Counted from the first letter of the stretch, positions 1-6,612 are shown. The stretch: 6,823 nt of DNA from Gemmatimonadota bacterium (GCA_013696835.1 JACCXV010000176.1:1-6823); one strand, 5' to 3'. Translations and numbers: made by a program. Notes: generated from the letters alone by a model not told the origin.

Positions 1-1
1 C

Positions 2-1021
2 TCCGGGGCGGAAACCGCCGCGGGCCCGCTGGCTCGGGTCGAGTTCTGGCGCGCCGGCAGGCTCGAGACCGCGCACCGCGTCTCGGTGGTCGTCTGCGAC
101 ACGGAAGGTCGCCTGCAGGCCCACGCCGGAGATGCGGGGCTGCGCACGTTCTGGCGCTCCGCGGCGAAGCCCTTTCAGCTTCTGCCGTTCGTCGTGGCGG
201 GCGGCCCCGCCGCGTACGGCCTGGGGCCCCGTGAGCTCGCGGTGATGGCCGCGTCCCACAACGGCGAAGAACCGCACCGCGCAGCCGCGGGCGCGATTCT
301 CGCGGCCGCCGGGTTCCGCGAGGCGGATCTGCTCTGCGGCGCTCACGCGCCGCTCGAGGAGCATGGCTGGCGCGAGCTCGCAGCCGCGGCCGGCCCGCCC
401 TCACCGCTCTGGAACAACTGCTCCGGGAAGCACGCCGGCATGCTGGCCCATTGCCGGCTGCGCGGCTGGCCGGCCTTCGATTACCGCTCCCCCGCGCACC
501 CGCTTCAGCGCGAGATCGTTCAGGCGGTGGAGCGCGCCGCGGGCGAGATGCCCGCCGCAGGACCGGGGATCGACGGTTGCGGCGTGCCCGTCTTCCATCT
601 GTCTCTGACCGGCATGGCGACGGCGTACGCGCGCCTCGGAGGGGGGAACGCACTGCCGGAGGAATGGCAGGAAGCGTCAGGTTCGATCGTGCGCGCCATG
701 GTTGAGGAGCCGTTCTACCTCGCCGGGACGGGTCGGCTCTGCACGACGCTGCCCGCGCTGGCGGGAGAGCGGGTGGTGGCGAAGGTGGGGGCGGGCGGGA
801 TCTTCTGCGCCACCCTCCGGGGCCGGGGCTGGGGACTGGCTCTGAAGGTGGAGGATGGATCGTCCACCGCCGCTGCGGTGGCGCTGCTCGAGGCGCTAAG
901 ACAGCTCGACGTCCTCTCGCACTCCGAGGTCGAGTCACTCACGCGCTTCCCTGGCGGCAGGATCCGCAACCATGCGGGGACGCCCGTGGGCCGCGTCGAG
1001 GTCCGCTTCTCGCTCGCTTGA
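2..1021 (+). CDS. L-asparaginase, type II / Rhizobium etli-type family (5' end outside the window)
   Basis: Predicted to hydrolyse L-asparagine to aspartate and ammonia; no signal peptide is visible, though the true N-terminus is missing. The frame is open from base 2 to a TGA at 1019-1021, giving 339 visible residues. The first in-frame ATG/GTG/TTG is GTG at 86, but the residues before it (ARVEFWRAGRLETAHRVS) match the family's N-terminus, so the start lies just left of the window. Family motifs, numbered from the first visible codon, are RSAAKPFQ (Ser53, Lys56), ASHNGE (Ser85), NNCSGKHAGM (Cys140, Lys143), GIDGCGVPVF (Asp191, Cys193), GGIFCATL (Cys269) and ALKVEDGSS (Lys282). Their order and spacing agree with the two Ser-Lys pairs and the metal-binding cysteines reported for the R. 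etli enzyme (recalled, not aligned here). The family is unrelated to E. coli AnsA/AnsB. The gene ends 149 bases before the chosen start of gene 2, so it may be first or second in a short operon. Confidence 0.93.
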   Translation, partial: SGAETAAGPLARVEFWRAGRLETAHRVSVVVCDTEGRLQAHAGDAGLRTFWRSAAKPFQLLPFVVAGGPAAYGLGPRELAVMAASHNGEEPHRAAAGAILAAAGFREADLLCGAHAPLEEHGWRELAAAAGPPSPLWNNCSGKHAGMLAHCRLRGWPAFDYRSPAHPLQREIVQAVERAAGEMPAAGPGIDGCGVPVFHLSLTGMATAYARLGGGNALPEEWQEASGSIVRAMVEEPFYLAGTGRLCTTLPALAGERVVAKVGAGGIFCATLRGRGWGLALKVEDGSSTAAAVALLEALRQLDVLSHSEVESLTRFPGGRIRNHAGTPVGRVEVRFSLA

Positions 1022-1077
1022 AGCGCCCTCGGCATGCCGCCTATTGTTCGGGGATGCCCTCGGTCTCTCGCGAGCCC

Positions 1078-1104
1078 TCTCAGCCTTCTCAGCCGTCTCG
1101 GCCG
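1078..1104 (+). repeat. Three tandem 9-bp units between genes 1 and 2
   Basis: The copies are tctcagcct, tctcagccg and tctcggccg, directly adjacent. They lie in the stretch between the asparaginase stop and the preferred start of the CMD-like gene. If that gene really starts at ATG 1054 or TTG 1018, the repeat would encode Ser-Gln-Pro, Ser-Gln-Pro, Ser-Arg-Pro in a Ser/Pro-rich tail. If it starts at 1171, the repeat is untranslated. Confidence 0.6.
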
Positions 1105-1158
1105 CGCGCCGGCGACGGCTCTCCCCGCGTCCGCGCCTGCCAGCCGGTGCCCAGCTCC

Positions 1159-1163
1159 GGAGG
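1159..1163 (+). promoter_or_regulatory. Strong Shine-Dalgarno (GGAGG) that decides the start of the CMD-like gene
   Basis: GGAGG lies 7 bases before GTG 1171. The competing ATG at 1195 has GGAGG only 2 bases upstream, which is too close, and ATG 1054 and TTG 1018 have no convincing site. This is the main reason for choosing 1171. Confidence 0.55.
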
Positions 1164-1170
1164 TCGGCGT

Positions 1171-1884
1171 GTGGCCGGCGACGAATCGGAGGAGATGCCC
1201 GAGCGCGAGGACCTGCGGAGGCTCGCCGCGCTCGCAGCCGCCGTGGCGGCCGGCGACGATGCGGAGGTCACGAGCCTCGGCATGCGGCTGGCCGGGCGCG
1301 TCCCGCGTCGCAGCGCGGAGGAAGCCGTGCTGCAGACATATCTGTTCGCCGGCTTCCCCGCGGCGATCAACGGGTTCATGGCACTCGAGCTGGGCTGGGC
1401 GAGGGGGGGCGACGCCGGTCACGGTCAACCGCCCGCAGAGCGGGACGGTGACGCCTGGCAGGGCAGGCAGGAGCCGGCGTCGAGCGCAGCCTGCTGTCTG
1501 GACGATTGGCGCGCGCGCGGCGAAGAGCTCTGCCGGCGGGTGTACGGGCCAGACTACGAGCGGCTCCGCCGGCGCATGCACGCGCTGAACCCCGCCCTCG
1601 ACGAGCGCATGATCGTGGAGGGCTACGGGAGGACGCTGTCGCGACCGGGGATCCCGGCGTCCGCGCGAGAGCTGTGCGCCGTCGCCGCGCTGGCCGCGCG
1701 CGGGGCGGAGCGCCAGCTCGCCGCGCACCTCGCCGGAGCGAGGCGCCTCGGCGTGGACGAGAGCCTCCTGCGAGAGGTCGCACGCGAGTCCGTCGAGCGC
1801 TACGCCCCCGAGCGGATGCAGGCGCGCCTGCTGGCGCTCCTCGCCCCCGGCCCCGCGGCCGGCGGAGACGGGCCGCCGGCGTGA
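1171..1884 (+). CDS. Carboxymuconolactone decarboxylase (CMD)-like protein with two divergent halves
   Basis: This soluble protein of 237 residues appears to contain two CMD-type helical units; the reaction is unknown. Residues 11-70 look like one unit and end in LQTYLFAGFPAAINGF, the family's closing Y-x-G-F-P-A-A helix, but have no histidine at the expected place. A variable Gly/Gln/Ala-rich linker (about 76-110) with adjacent Cys108-Cys109 follows. Residues 117-210 are a second unit. It has GYGRTLSRPGIPASARELCAVAALAA and then QLAAHLAGARRLGVDESLLREV, keeping the family His (His186), but it lacks a YxGFP end. No CxxC of the AhpD peroxidase-partner kind is present, so alkylhydroperoxidase activity is not supported. 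GTG 1171 was chosen for its Shine-Dalgarno and because residues upstream are low-complexity Ser/Pro/Arg. Alternatives are TTG 1018 (overlapping the asparaginase stop), ATG 1054 and ATG 1195. The gene overlaps the thioesterase start by 4 bases. Confidence 0.82.
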   Translation: MAGDESEEMPEREDLRRLAALAAAVAAGDDAEVTSLGMRLAGRVPRRSAEEAVLQTYLFAGFPAAINGFMALELGWARGGDAGHGQPPAERDGDAWQGRQEPASSAACCLDDWRARGEELCRRVYGPDYERLRRRMHALNPALDERMIVEGYGRTLSRPGIPASARELCAVAALAARGAERQLAAHLAGARRLGVDESLLREVARESVERYAPERMQARLLALLAPGPAAGGDGPPA

Positions 1885-2330
1885 GCGACGCCTTCCACGA
1901 GCTGCGGGTCCGGGTCCGCTACGCGGAGACCGATCAGATGGGCGTGGTGTACCACGCCCATTACCTGGTGTGGATGGAGGTCGGCCGGACCGAGCTCCTG
2001 CGCGCGCTGGGCCACCCGTACGCGGAGATCGAGCGTGCCGGCCTGCTGTTCGCCGTCTTGGACGTGCGCTGCCGCTTCGCAGGCTCGGCGCGTTACGGCG
2101 ACACGGTGCGGGTTCGGACACGCATCGACGAGGTGCGCAGCCGCGACGTCACTTTCGGCTACGAGATCGTTGCGGAGGGCGGCGCGCCGATCGCGACATC
2201 GAGCGTGCGCGTCCTCGCGCTGGACGGGGGGCGGCGACCGCGGCGCATTCCGGCTCCGCTGCTCGCCGACCTGCGCACCGGCGCGGGCCGAGTCTCACGG
2301 CAGCCGCTCGGCGAAGCCATGCTCGCCTGA
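1881..2330 (+). CDS. Acyl-CoA thioesterase, YbgC / 4-hydroxybenzoyl-CoA thioesterase (hot-dog fold) family
   Basis: This 149-residue cytoplasmic enzyme is predicted to hydrolyse acyl-CoA thioesters; the acyl group cannot be told from sequence. The family signature is near the N-terminus: VRYAETDQMGVVYHAHYLVW, residues 12-31, with Asp18 as the expected catalytic aspartate in the T-D-x-M-G-V-V-Y-H motif. It continues as MEVGRTELLRALG, the usual long helix of the hot-dog fold. Later beta strands (LDVRCRFAGSARYGDTVRVRT, TFGYEIV, ATSSVRVLAL) fit the fold, and the length is normal for the family. The start is GTG 1881 in the sequence GTGA, which also holds the TGA of the CMD-like gene, so the two are probably translationally coupled. 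GGAGA at 1864-1868 is a distant Shine-Dalgarno. The open frame continues upstream to about 1506, but that part is Arg/Ala-rich and lies over the CMD-like gene, so it is not coding. In proteobacteria ybgC heads the tol-pal operon; here the next gene carries a TolB-like propeller. Confidence 0.93.
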   Translation: MSDAFHELRVRVRYAETDQMGVVYHAHYLVWMEVGRTELLRALGHPYAEIERAGLLFAVLDVRCRFAGSARYGDTVRVRTRIDEVRSRDVTFGYEIVAEGGAPIATSSVRVLALDGGRRPRRIPAPLLADLRTGAGRVSRQPLGEAMLA

Positions 2331-2348
2331 CTTTCGCAAGACCTGCAC

Positions 2349-2388
2349 AGGGGACGCGGAACGAAACGAGGGGACGCGGAACGAAACG
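2349..2388 (+). repeat. Perfect 20-bp tandem direct repeat upstream of the peptidase-barrel gene
   Basis: Two identical adjacent copies of aggggacgcggaacgaaacg lie at 2349-2368 and 2369-2388. They fill more than half of the 71-base gap between the thioesterase stop and the next start codon and end 13 bases before the ATG. With only two copies and no spacer this is not a CRISPR. The A/G-rich unit (gaac, gaaac) could be a double binding site, an mRNA leader element, or a slippage product. Confidence 0.85.
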
Positions 2389-2399
2389 TGAGAGCTCAC
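2388..2399 (+). promoter_or_regulatory. Short inverted repeat abutting the gene 4 start codon
   Basis: GTGAG-AG-CTCAC forms 5-base arms with a 2-base centre, ending two bases before ATG 2402. Its first base is the last base of the 20-bp repeat. As RNA it could form a 4-bp stem with a GAGC loop. The only Shine-Dalgarno-like sequence for the next gene, GAGAG at 2390-2394 with 7-base spacing, lies inside it. It may be an operator, a translation-control hairpin, or chance; the arms are short. Confidence 0.3.
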
Positions 2400-2401
2400 A
2401 C

Positions 2402-5400
2402 ATGACGCGCACGAACGCGATCGCCCGCCCCGCGCGCGAGCGTGGGAGGCTGCAGCTGCTCGCGGCCGCCGTCGTGGTTGGACTCGCTGCTGCCCCAGCC
2501 CCCGCGGCGGCGCAGATCGTGCCGTTCGGCAAGAACAAGATCCAGTACGAGCGCTTCGACTGGCACGTGCTCGCCGGCGATCACGTGGACCTGTACTTCT
2601 ACCCCGAGGAGGCCGAGCTCGCGCAGGTCGCCCTGCGCGAGGCCGAGCGCGCCTACGCCGAGCTGGAGGTGAAGTTCGACTACCACCCGCCGGACCGGAT
2701 CCCGCTCATCATCTACAGCTCGCACCAGCACTTCGAGCAGACCAACGTCCTGCCAGGCTTCATCCCCGAAGGGGTTGCCGGCTTCACGGAGTTCCTGAAG
2801 GGCAGAGTGGCGATCCCGTTCAACGGCTCGTACCACGACTTCCGGCGGGTCATCCAGCACGAGCTCGTGCACGTCTTTCAGCTGCGGAAGGTGCTGCACG
2901 AGCGGGAGCTGCACCCGCGCGGCGGATTCCCCTCGTTGCCGCAGTGGTTCACGGAGGGCCTGGCGGAGCATTGGTCCGGCGACTGGTCACCCGAAGGCGA
3001 CCTGTTCGTCGGCGACTTCGTGCTCAACGGGAATCTCCCGCCGATCGAGCGGCTCGCCGTCTACAACGGGACGTTCGCCGTCTACAAGCTCGGGCAGTCC
3101 GTGCACGGCTACCTGGCGCGGACCTATGGCGACGAGCGCATGATCCTGTTCCTCGAGAGCCTCTGGAAGTACGAGAGCCTCGACGCAGCCTTCACGGCGG
3201 TCTACGGGGCCACCCTCGAGGAGCTGGACGCCCGCTGGCGGTACGACCTGGAGCGCAGGTACTTCCCGCGGGTCGCGGCCGCCCGACCCATCGAGGTCGC
3301 GGCGCGCAAGATCGTGACCGAGAGCCGCGCCAACTTCCGCCCGACGGTCGTGCCGCGGCCGGACAGCCTGCCGCGCCAATTCTGCTTCGTGTCGCCGCGG
3401 ACCGGCTTCACGAACGTGTACTGCGCGGACCTGGACGGACGGGACGCGAACGTCGAGACCGTGCTCGAGACCGAGCGGTCGCCCGAGTTCGAGTCGATCC
3501 ACGGGTTCAGCTCAAGCCTTGACGCGAACGCGCGCGGCGAGCTCGCGTTCGTCTCGAAGTTCGGCCAGAGCGACGCGCTGTTCGTGCTCGACCTGGAGAC
3601 GCGCGAGGTGCGGCTCAAGCGCCGCTTCGACGACCTCGTCGCCCTCTCCAGCCCCAGCTGGGCGCCCGACGGAGACGCGCTCGCCTTCGTCGGGCTGTCC
3701 CGGGCCGGCTTCTCCGACCTCTACGTCTACCATCGCGCCGCCGACCGGCTGGAGCCGCTGACCGGGGACCGCTTCCTCGAAGAGGCGCCCGCGTGGTCGC
3801 CCGACGGCTCGTGGATCGCCTACGCGTCCGACAGCGTGGCGGGCGGCGACCGCGGATCTCGGAACCTGTTCGCGCGCCACGTGGGCACGGGCGCCGTTCG
3901 ACAGCTGACGTCCGGGCGGTGGCGCGACGAGGATCCACGCTGGGCTCCCGACGGCGGCCGTGTGGTCTTCACCTCGGATCGCAGCGGGATCCTGAACCTC
4001 TATGCCGTGGACCTGAACGGGGCCGGCCGGCGTCTCACGAACTTCACCGGGGGCGTGCTGGACGGCGAGCCGTTTCGCTTCCGCGACGGCGACGGCGTGG
4101 AGAAGGACGCCGTGCTGTTCGCGGGCTACGAAGGCTCGGCCTTCCAGATCTACCGCATGACGCTGCCGGACGACCTCGCCGCCGCCGACGGAGCTCCCCC
4201 CACCGCGGGCGAAACGACCGGTCCGGTATCGGCCGAGGCTGCCGCGGGGGTGGCGCGACCGTCTTCCGCGGCGGCGGGGGCAGCCGGCGCGGACAGCTCC
4301 GCCCCGACCTGGGGGATCGCCGATACCACCGCGGTGCCAGAGCGCATCTCGCTGCCGGCGCAGATCCCTGCGGTCGACTGGAGCTGGCACAGCTTCCTGC
4401 CTGATTCGGGAGCTGCCGTGGCGTCCGTCCCCTACCGCCGGCGGTACAGCCTGGACCTGGCGCAGGGAGGGGGCGGCCTCGGCGGCGGGACGCACACGGA
4501 GGCGGCGCAGGCGCTCTTCAGCGACGTGCTCGGAGACAACCTGTTCCTCGTGCAGGTATTCAGCACGGCGCAGGATGGAGGGGACCTGCTGGACTCGTTC
4601 GGCGGCGAGGTCACGTACCTGAACCTCAAGCAGCGGCTCAACTGGGGCGCCACAGGCTATCGGCTGAAGGCCAACTACAGCACGATCGGCACGCTCAATT
4701 CGCCGCCCGAGCTGTTCCGGCTGCACCGCTACGGCGCCGGTGGGCTCGTCAGCTATCCGTTCTCGAAGTTCCGGCGGATGGAGGCCCGTCTGAACCTCGA
4801 GCAGAACGACATCGAGGGCTTCGGGCGCTCCTTCGAGGGTGGGCGCGTGGACCGCGAGGGTCTGGTGAGCGTCGCGAGCGCGGCGTACATCCGGGACAAC
4901 ACCCTCTGGCTGCCGACGGGACCCATCGACGGCGAGCGCTTCAACGTCACGCTCGGCGGCACCGCGAACGTCTCCGATGCGGCGGCTGAGAGCTTCTTCG
5001 GCATCCTGGACTACCGCCGCTACATCCGGCTGGGCCAGGAGAGCGCGTATGCAGTTCGGGGGCAGTTCCTCTACTCTGACGGTCTGATCCCGACGCGCAT
5101 CGTGCTCGGCGGCTCGGGCAGCCTGCGCGGCTATCCGCGCTACGGCCTGCGCGGGTCCCGCTACGCGCTCGTCAATCAGGAGCTTCGCTTTCCGCTGCTC
5201 TCGGGGGTGGCGCTGGGCGGGCTGCCCCTGCTCGGCAACCTGATTTTCCCCGGCGTCCAGGGTGCGGTATTCCTCGATGTCGGAAACGCCTGGGAGGAGG
5301 TGGAGCAGGAGCGATTCGGGCTGCCCGGCGTGCTGGGGAGCTATGGAGCCGGGCTGCGCATGAGCCTCGGGGGTCCGCTGGTCCTGCGGCTCGACTTCTC

Positions 5401-5491
5401 GCGGATCTTCGAGATCGATGACGAGCGTGACCTGCGCGTCTTCCGCTTCGATCGCAACCGCGTGGACTTCTTCTTCGGCTTCAACTACTGA
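2402..5491 (+). CDS. Secreted gluzincin-like metallopeptidase / PD40 (TolB-like) propeller / BamA-type outer-membrane barrel fusion
   Basis: The protein has 1029 residues. A signal peptide has basic residues to 15, a hydrophobic core at 17-30 and likely cleavage after A35-A36-A37, before QIVPFG. Residues about 45-290 form an M1-like peptidase domain: RRVIQHELVHVFQL gives the zinc motif H153-E154-x-x-H157, and LPQWFTEGLAEHWSGDW supplies Glu185 as probable third ligand. Residues about 310-590 form a propeller with at least three PD40/TolB repeats carrying W(A/S)PDG at 420-424, 465-469 and 514-518. A low-complexity Ala/Gly/Thr linker runs from about 590 to 645. From about 675 to the end is an Omp85/BamA-type barrel with VLGGSGSLRGYPRYGLRG (about 901-918), the L6-type RG(Y/F) motif, then NQELRFPLL, QGAVFLDVGNAW and terminal FFFGFNY ending in an aromatic residue. 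I see no POTRA domains; the propeller sits where they would be. The likely site is the outer membrane with peptidase and propeller periplasmic. Substrate is unknown. Open frame upstream of 2402 overlaps the thioesterase gene and lacks a signal peptide. Confidence 0.93.
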   Translation: MTRTNAIARPARERGRLQLLAAAVVVGLAAAPAPAAAQIVPFGKNKIQYERFDWHVLAGDHVDLYFYPEEAELAQVALREAERAYAELEVKFDYHPPDRIPLIIYSSHQHFEQTNVLPGFIPEGVAGFTEFLKGRVAIPFNGSYHDFRRVIQHELVHVFQLRKVLHERELHPRGGFPSLPQWFTEGLAEHWSGDWSPEGDLFVGDFVLNGNLPPIERLAVYNGTFAVYKLGQSVHGYLARTYGDERMILFLESLWKYESLDAAFTAVYGATLEELDARWRYDLERRYFPRVAAARPIEVAARKIVTESRANFRPTVVPRPDSLPRQFCFVSPRTGFTNVYCADLDGRDANVETVLETERSPEFESIHGFSSSLDANARGELAFVSKFGQSDALFVLDLETREVRLKRRFDDLVALSSPSWAPDGDALAFVGLSRAGFSDLYVYHRAADRLEPLTGDRFLEEAPAWSPDGSWIAYASDSVAGGDRGSRNLFARHVGTGAVRQLTSGRWRDEDPRWAPDGGRVVFTSDRSGILNLYAVDLNGAGRRLTNFTGGVLDGEPFRFRDGDGVEKDAVLFAGYEGSAFQIYRMTLPDDLAAADGAPPTAGETTGPVSAEAAAGVARPSSAAAGAAGADSSAPTWGIADTTAVPERISLPAQIPAVDWSWHSFLPDSGAAVASVPYRRRYSLDLAQGGGGLGGGTHTEAAQALFSDVLGDNLFLVQVFSTAQDGGDLLDSFGGEVTYLNLKQRLNWGATGYRLKANYSTIGTLNSPPELFRLHRYGAGGLVSYPFSKFRRMEARLNLEQNDIEGFGRSFEGGRVDREGLVSVASAAYIRDNTLWLPTGPIDGERFNVTLGGTANVSDAAAESFFGILDYRRYIRLGQESAYAVRGQFLYSDGLIPTRIVLGGSGSLRGYPRYGLRGSRYALVNQELRFPLLSGVALGGLPLLGNLIFPGVQGAVFLDVGNAWEEVEQERFGLPGVLGSYGAGLRMSLGGPLVLRLDFSRIFEIDDERDLRVFRFDRNRVDFFFGFNY

Positions 5492-6612
5492 GCCCCTCCT
5501 CCGGCTCCGAGGGCCAGCATCTCGCCGCGCTCGGTTATGGCCAGCAGGCCGTCGCCCTGCCAGCGCGGCACGGCGCTTCCCGAGCCGGCGTGCGTGCGCG
5601 TGAGGACGCGCCCGTCCGCCGCGTCGAGCGTCCACACGTCACCGGCCAGGTCGCCGACCGCGACGCGCGATTCGTCGTGCGAGAGCACGGGCGCCGCGGC
5701 GAGGGGGGCGGGAAGCGCCCGCTGCCACTGCCGCTCGCCGGAGGGAACGGCGAACGCCCTGAGCACGCGGTCGGTTCCGCCGGCGATGAGGCGCGTGCGT
5801 CCGAAGACGGGGGGATGGACGAGCGGAGCGGTCTCGAAGTCGATCGGCAGAAGCGTGAGGTCGGGGTGGAAGCCACGTACGCGGCCCGTGTGGTAGGCGA
5901 GGAGGAAACCGGCAGCCTCGCCGGCCGGGGCCATGGCCGGCGAGGCCGAGCCACGCAGGTCGAGCGAGCCCAGGCGCCTTCCCGAACGCGCGTCCAGCCG
6001 GTAGATGGTGCCTCCGGCTGCCAGGATGACGAGGTCGTCGCCGAGGAGCAGGGCGCCCCCGGGAAAGACGCCCTCGAGCCGGGTTTCCCACGCCTCGGCG
6101 CCTGAGCCGAGCTCCAGCGCGCTCACGCGGCCGTTGAGCGAGATGAAGATCGCCCGCCCCGCGGACAGGAGCGGCGGCTGGACGAGGTCTCCCACCCTGC
6201 GCTCCCAGAGGGTATCGCCGGTGCGCGGGTTCAGACCGAACGCGCGCGCCTCGGGGTGCGGAGCGGAGACGATCAGCACTCCCTCGGCGAGCGCCGGCGA
6301 GGCCTGAAAGCCCTGCGCAAGCTGCCGGGACCACAGCTCACCACCGTCGCCGGCCCGCAGGGCCTTGACGTCGTGACGGGCCGTGGCCACGTAGACACGC
6401 TCCTCGCTCACCAGCGGAGCTGCGGTGGCGCCGCGGCTGATCCCGGCGCGCCAGCGCACGGGAAGCGACGGGGCGGTGAGAGAGTCCGCGGGTGATGCGC
6501 CGCTTGGGTCGGTGGGAGAGGGAGAGTCCTGCGCGCCTGCCGGAGCCTCGCGTGCGGAGAGCAGGCCGGCCGCGGCCAGGGCCAGCAGGGTCGAGCGAAC
6601 GTGGAAAGGCAC
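5485..6612 (-). CDS. Exported PQQ-type beta-propeller repeat protein (BamB-like)
   Basis: The protein has 375 residues. The N-terminus MPFHVRSTLLALAAAGLLSA ending EAPAGAQ|DS looks like a type I signal peptide with cleavage after about residue 27. There is no cysteine lipobox, unlike the lipoprotein BamB of E. coli. A Pro/Ser/Thr-rich spacer (about 29-48) precedes a repeated pattern of a strand, then a D/N-x-x-(S/T/D)-G-x-x-x-W turn: LRAGDGGELW (85-94), GLNPRTGDTLW (126-136), ALELGSGAEAW (165-175), RLDARSGRRLG (205-215), AFAVPSGERQW (286-296) and TLDAADGRVL (328-337). This fits a seven- or eight-bladed propeller of the PQQ/BamB class. The repeats more likely build a scaffold than bind PQQ, as no dehydrogenase catalytic motif is seen. 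The start is GTG at 6612-6610, with a weak AGG site 7 bases upstream. The stop TAG (5487-5485) lies inside the last codons of the facing barrel gene. A periplasmic role in outer-membrane protein handling is inferred from context. Confidence 0.88.
   Translation of the reverse strand: MPFHVRSTLLALAAAGLLSAREAPAGAQDSPSPTDPSGASPADSLTAPSLPVRWRAGISRGATAAPLVSEERVYVATARHDVKALRAGDGGELWSRQLAQGFQASPALAEGVLIVSAPHPEARAFGLNPRTGDTLWERRVGDLVQPPLLSAGRAIFISLNGRVSALELGSGAEAWETRLEGVFPGGALLLGDDLVILAAGGTIYRLDARSGRRLGSLDLRGSASPAMAPAGEAAGFLLAYHTGRVRGFHPDLTLLPIDFETAPLVHPPVFGRTRLIAGGTDRVLRAFAVPSGERQWQRALPAPLAAAPVLSHDESRVAVGDLAGDVWTLDAADGRVLTRTHAGSGSAVPRWQGDGLLAITERGEMLALGAGGGAQ

Noticed and set aside
86..88. GTG 86 as the start of the asparaginase
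   Set aside because: The residues before it, back to about base 32, match the family's N-terminus, so starting here would cut off the first strand.
1171..1884. AhpD-type alkylhydroperoxidase
   Set aside because: The CxxC pair is absent; Cys108-Cys109 are adjacent and lie in the variable linker.
715..2121. A 468-codon open frame on the - strand opposite the asparaginase, CMD-like and thioesterase genes
   Set aside because: Its Arg/Ala/Pro/Gly-rich composition and its span across three well-supported + strand genes mark it as a shadow.
2349..2388. CRISPR array
   Set aside because: There are only two adjacent 20-bp copies with no spacers and no cas genes.
1970..2401. N-terminal extension of the fusion gene from 1970
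   Set aside because: The extra residues are Arg-rich, overlap the thioesterase in another frame and run through the tandem repeat. ATG 2402 gives a textbook signal peptide.
3512..5635. A 707-codon open frame on the - strand opposite the peptidase-barrel gene
   Set aside because: It is rich in Arg, Ala, Glu and Val with no recognisable domain, and lies wholly against a gene with clear domains and a signal peptide. Long antisense frames are common in high-GC DNA.
5485..6612. PQQ-dependent alcohol or glucose dehydrogenase
   Set aside because: It is much shorter than those enzymes and shows only propeller repeats, with no haem motif (CxxCH) or disulphide ring of adjacent cysteines.
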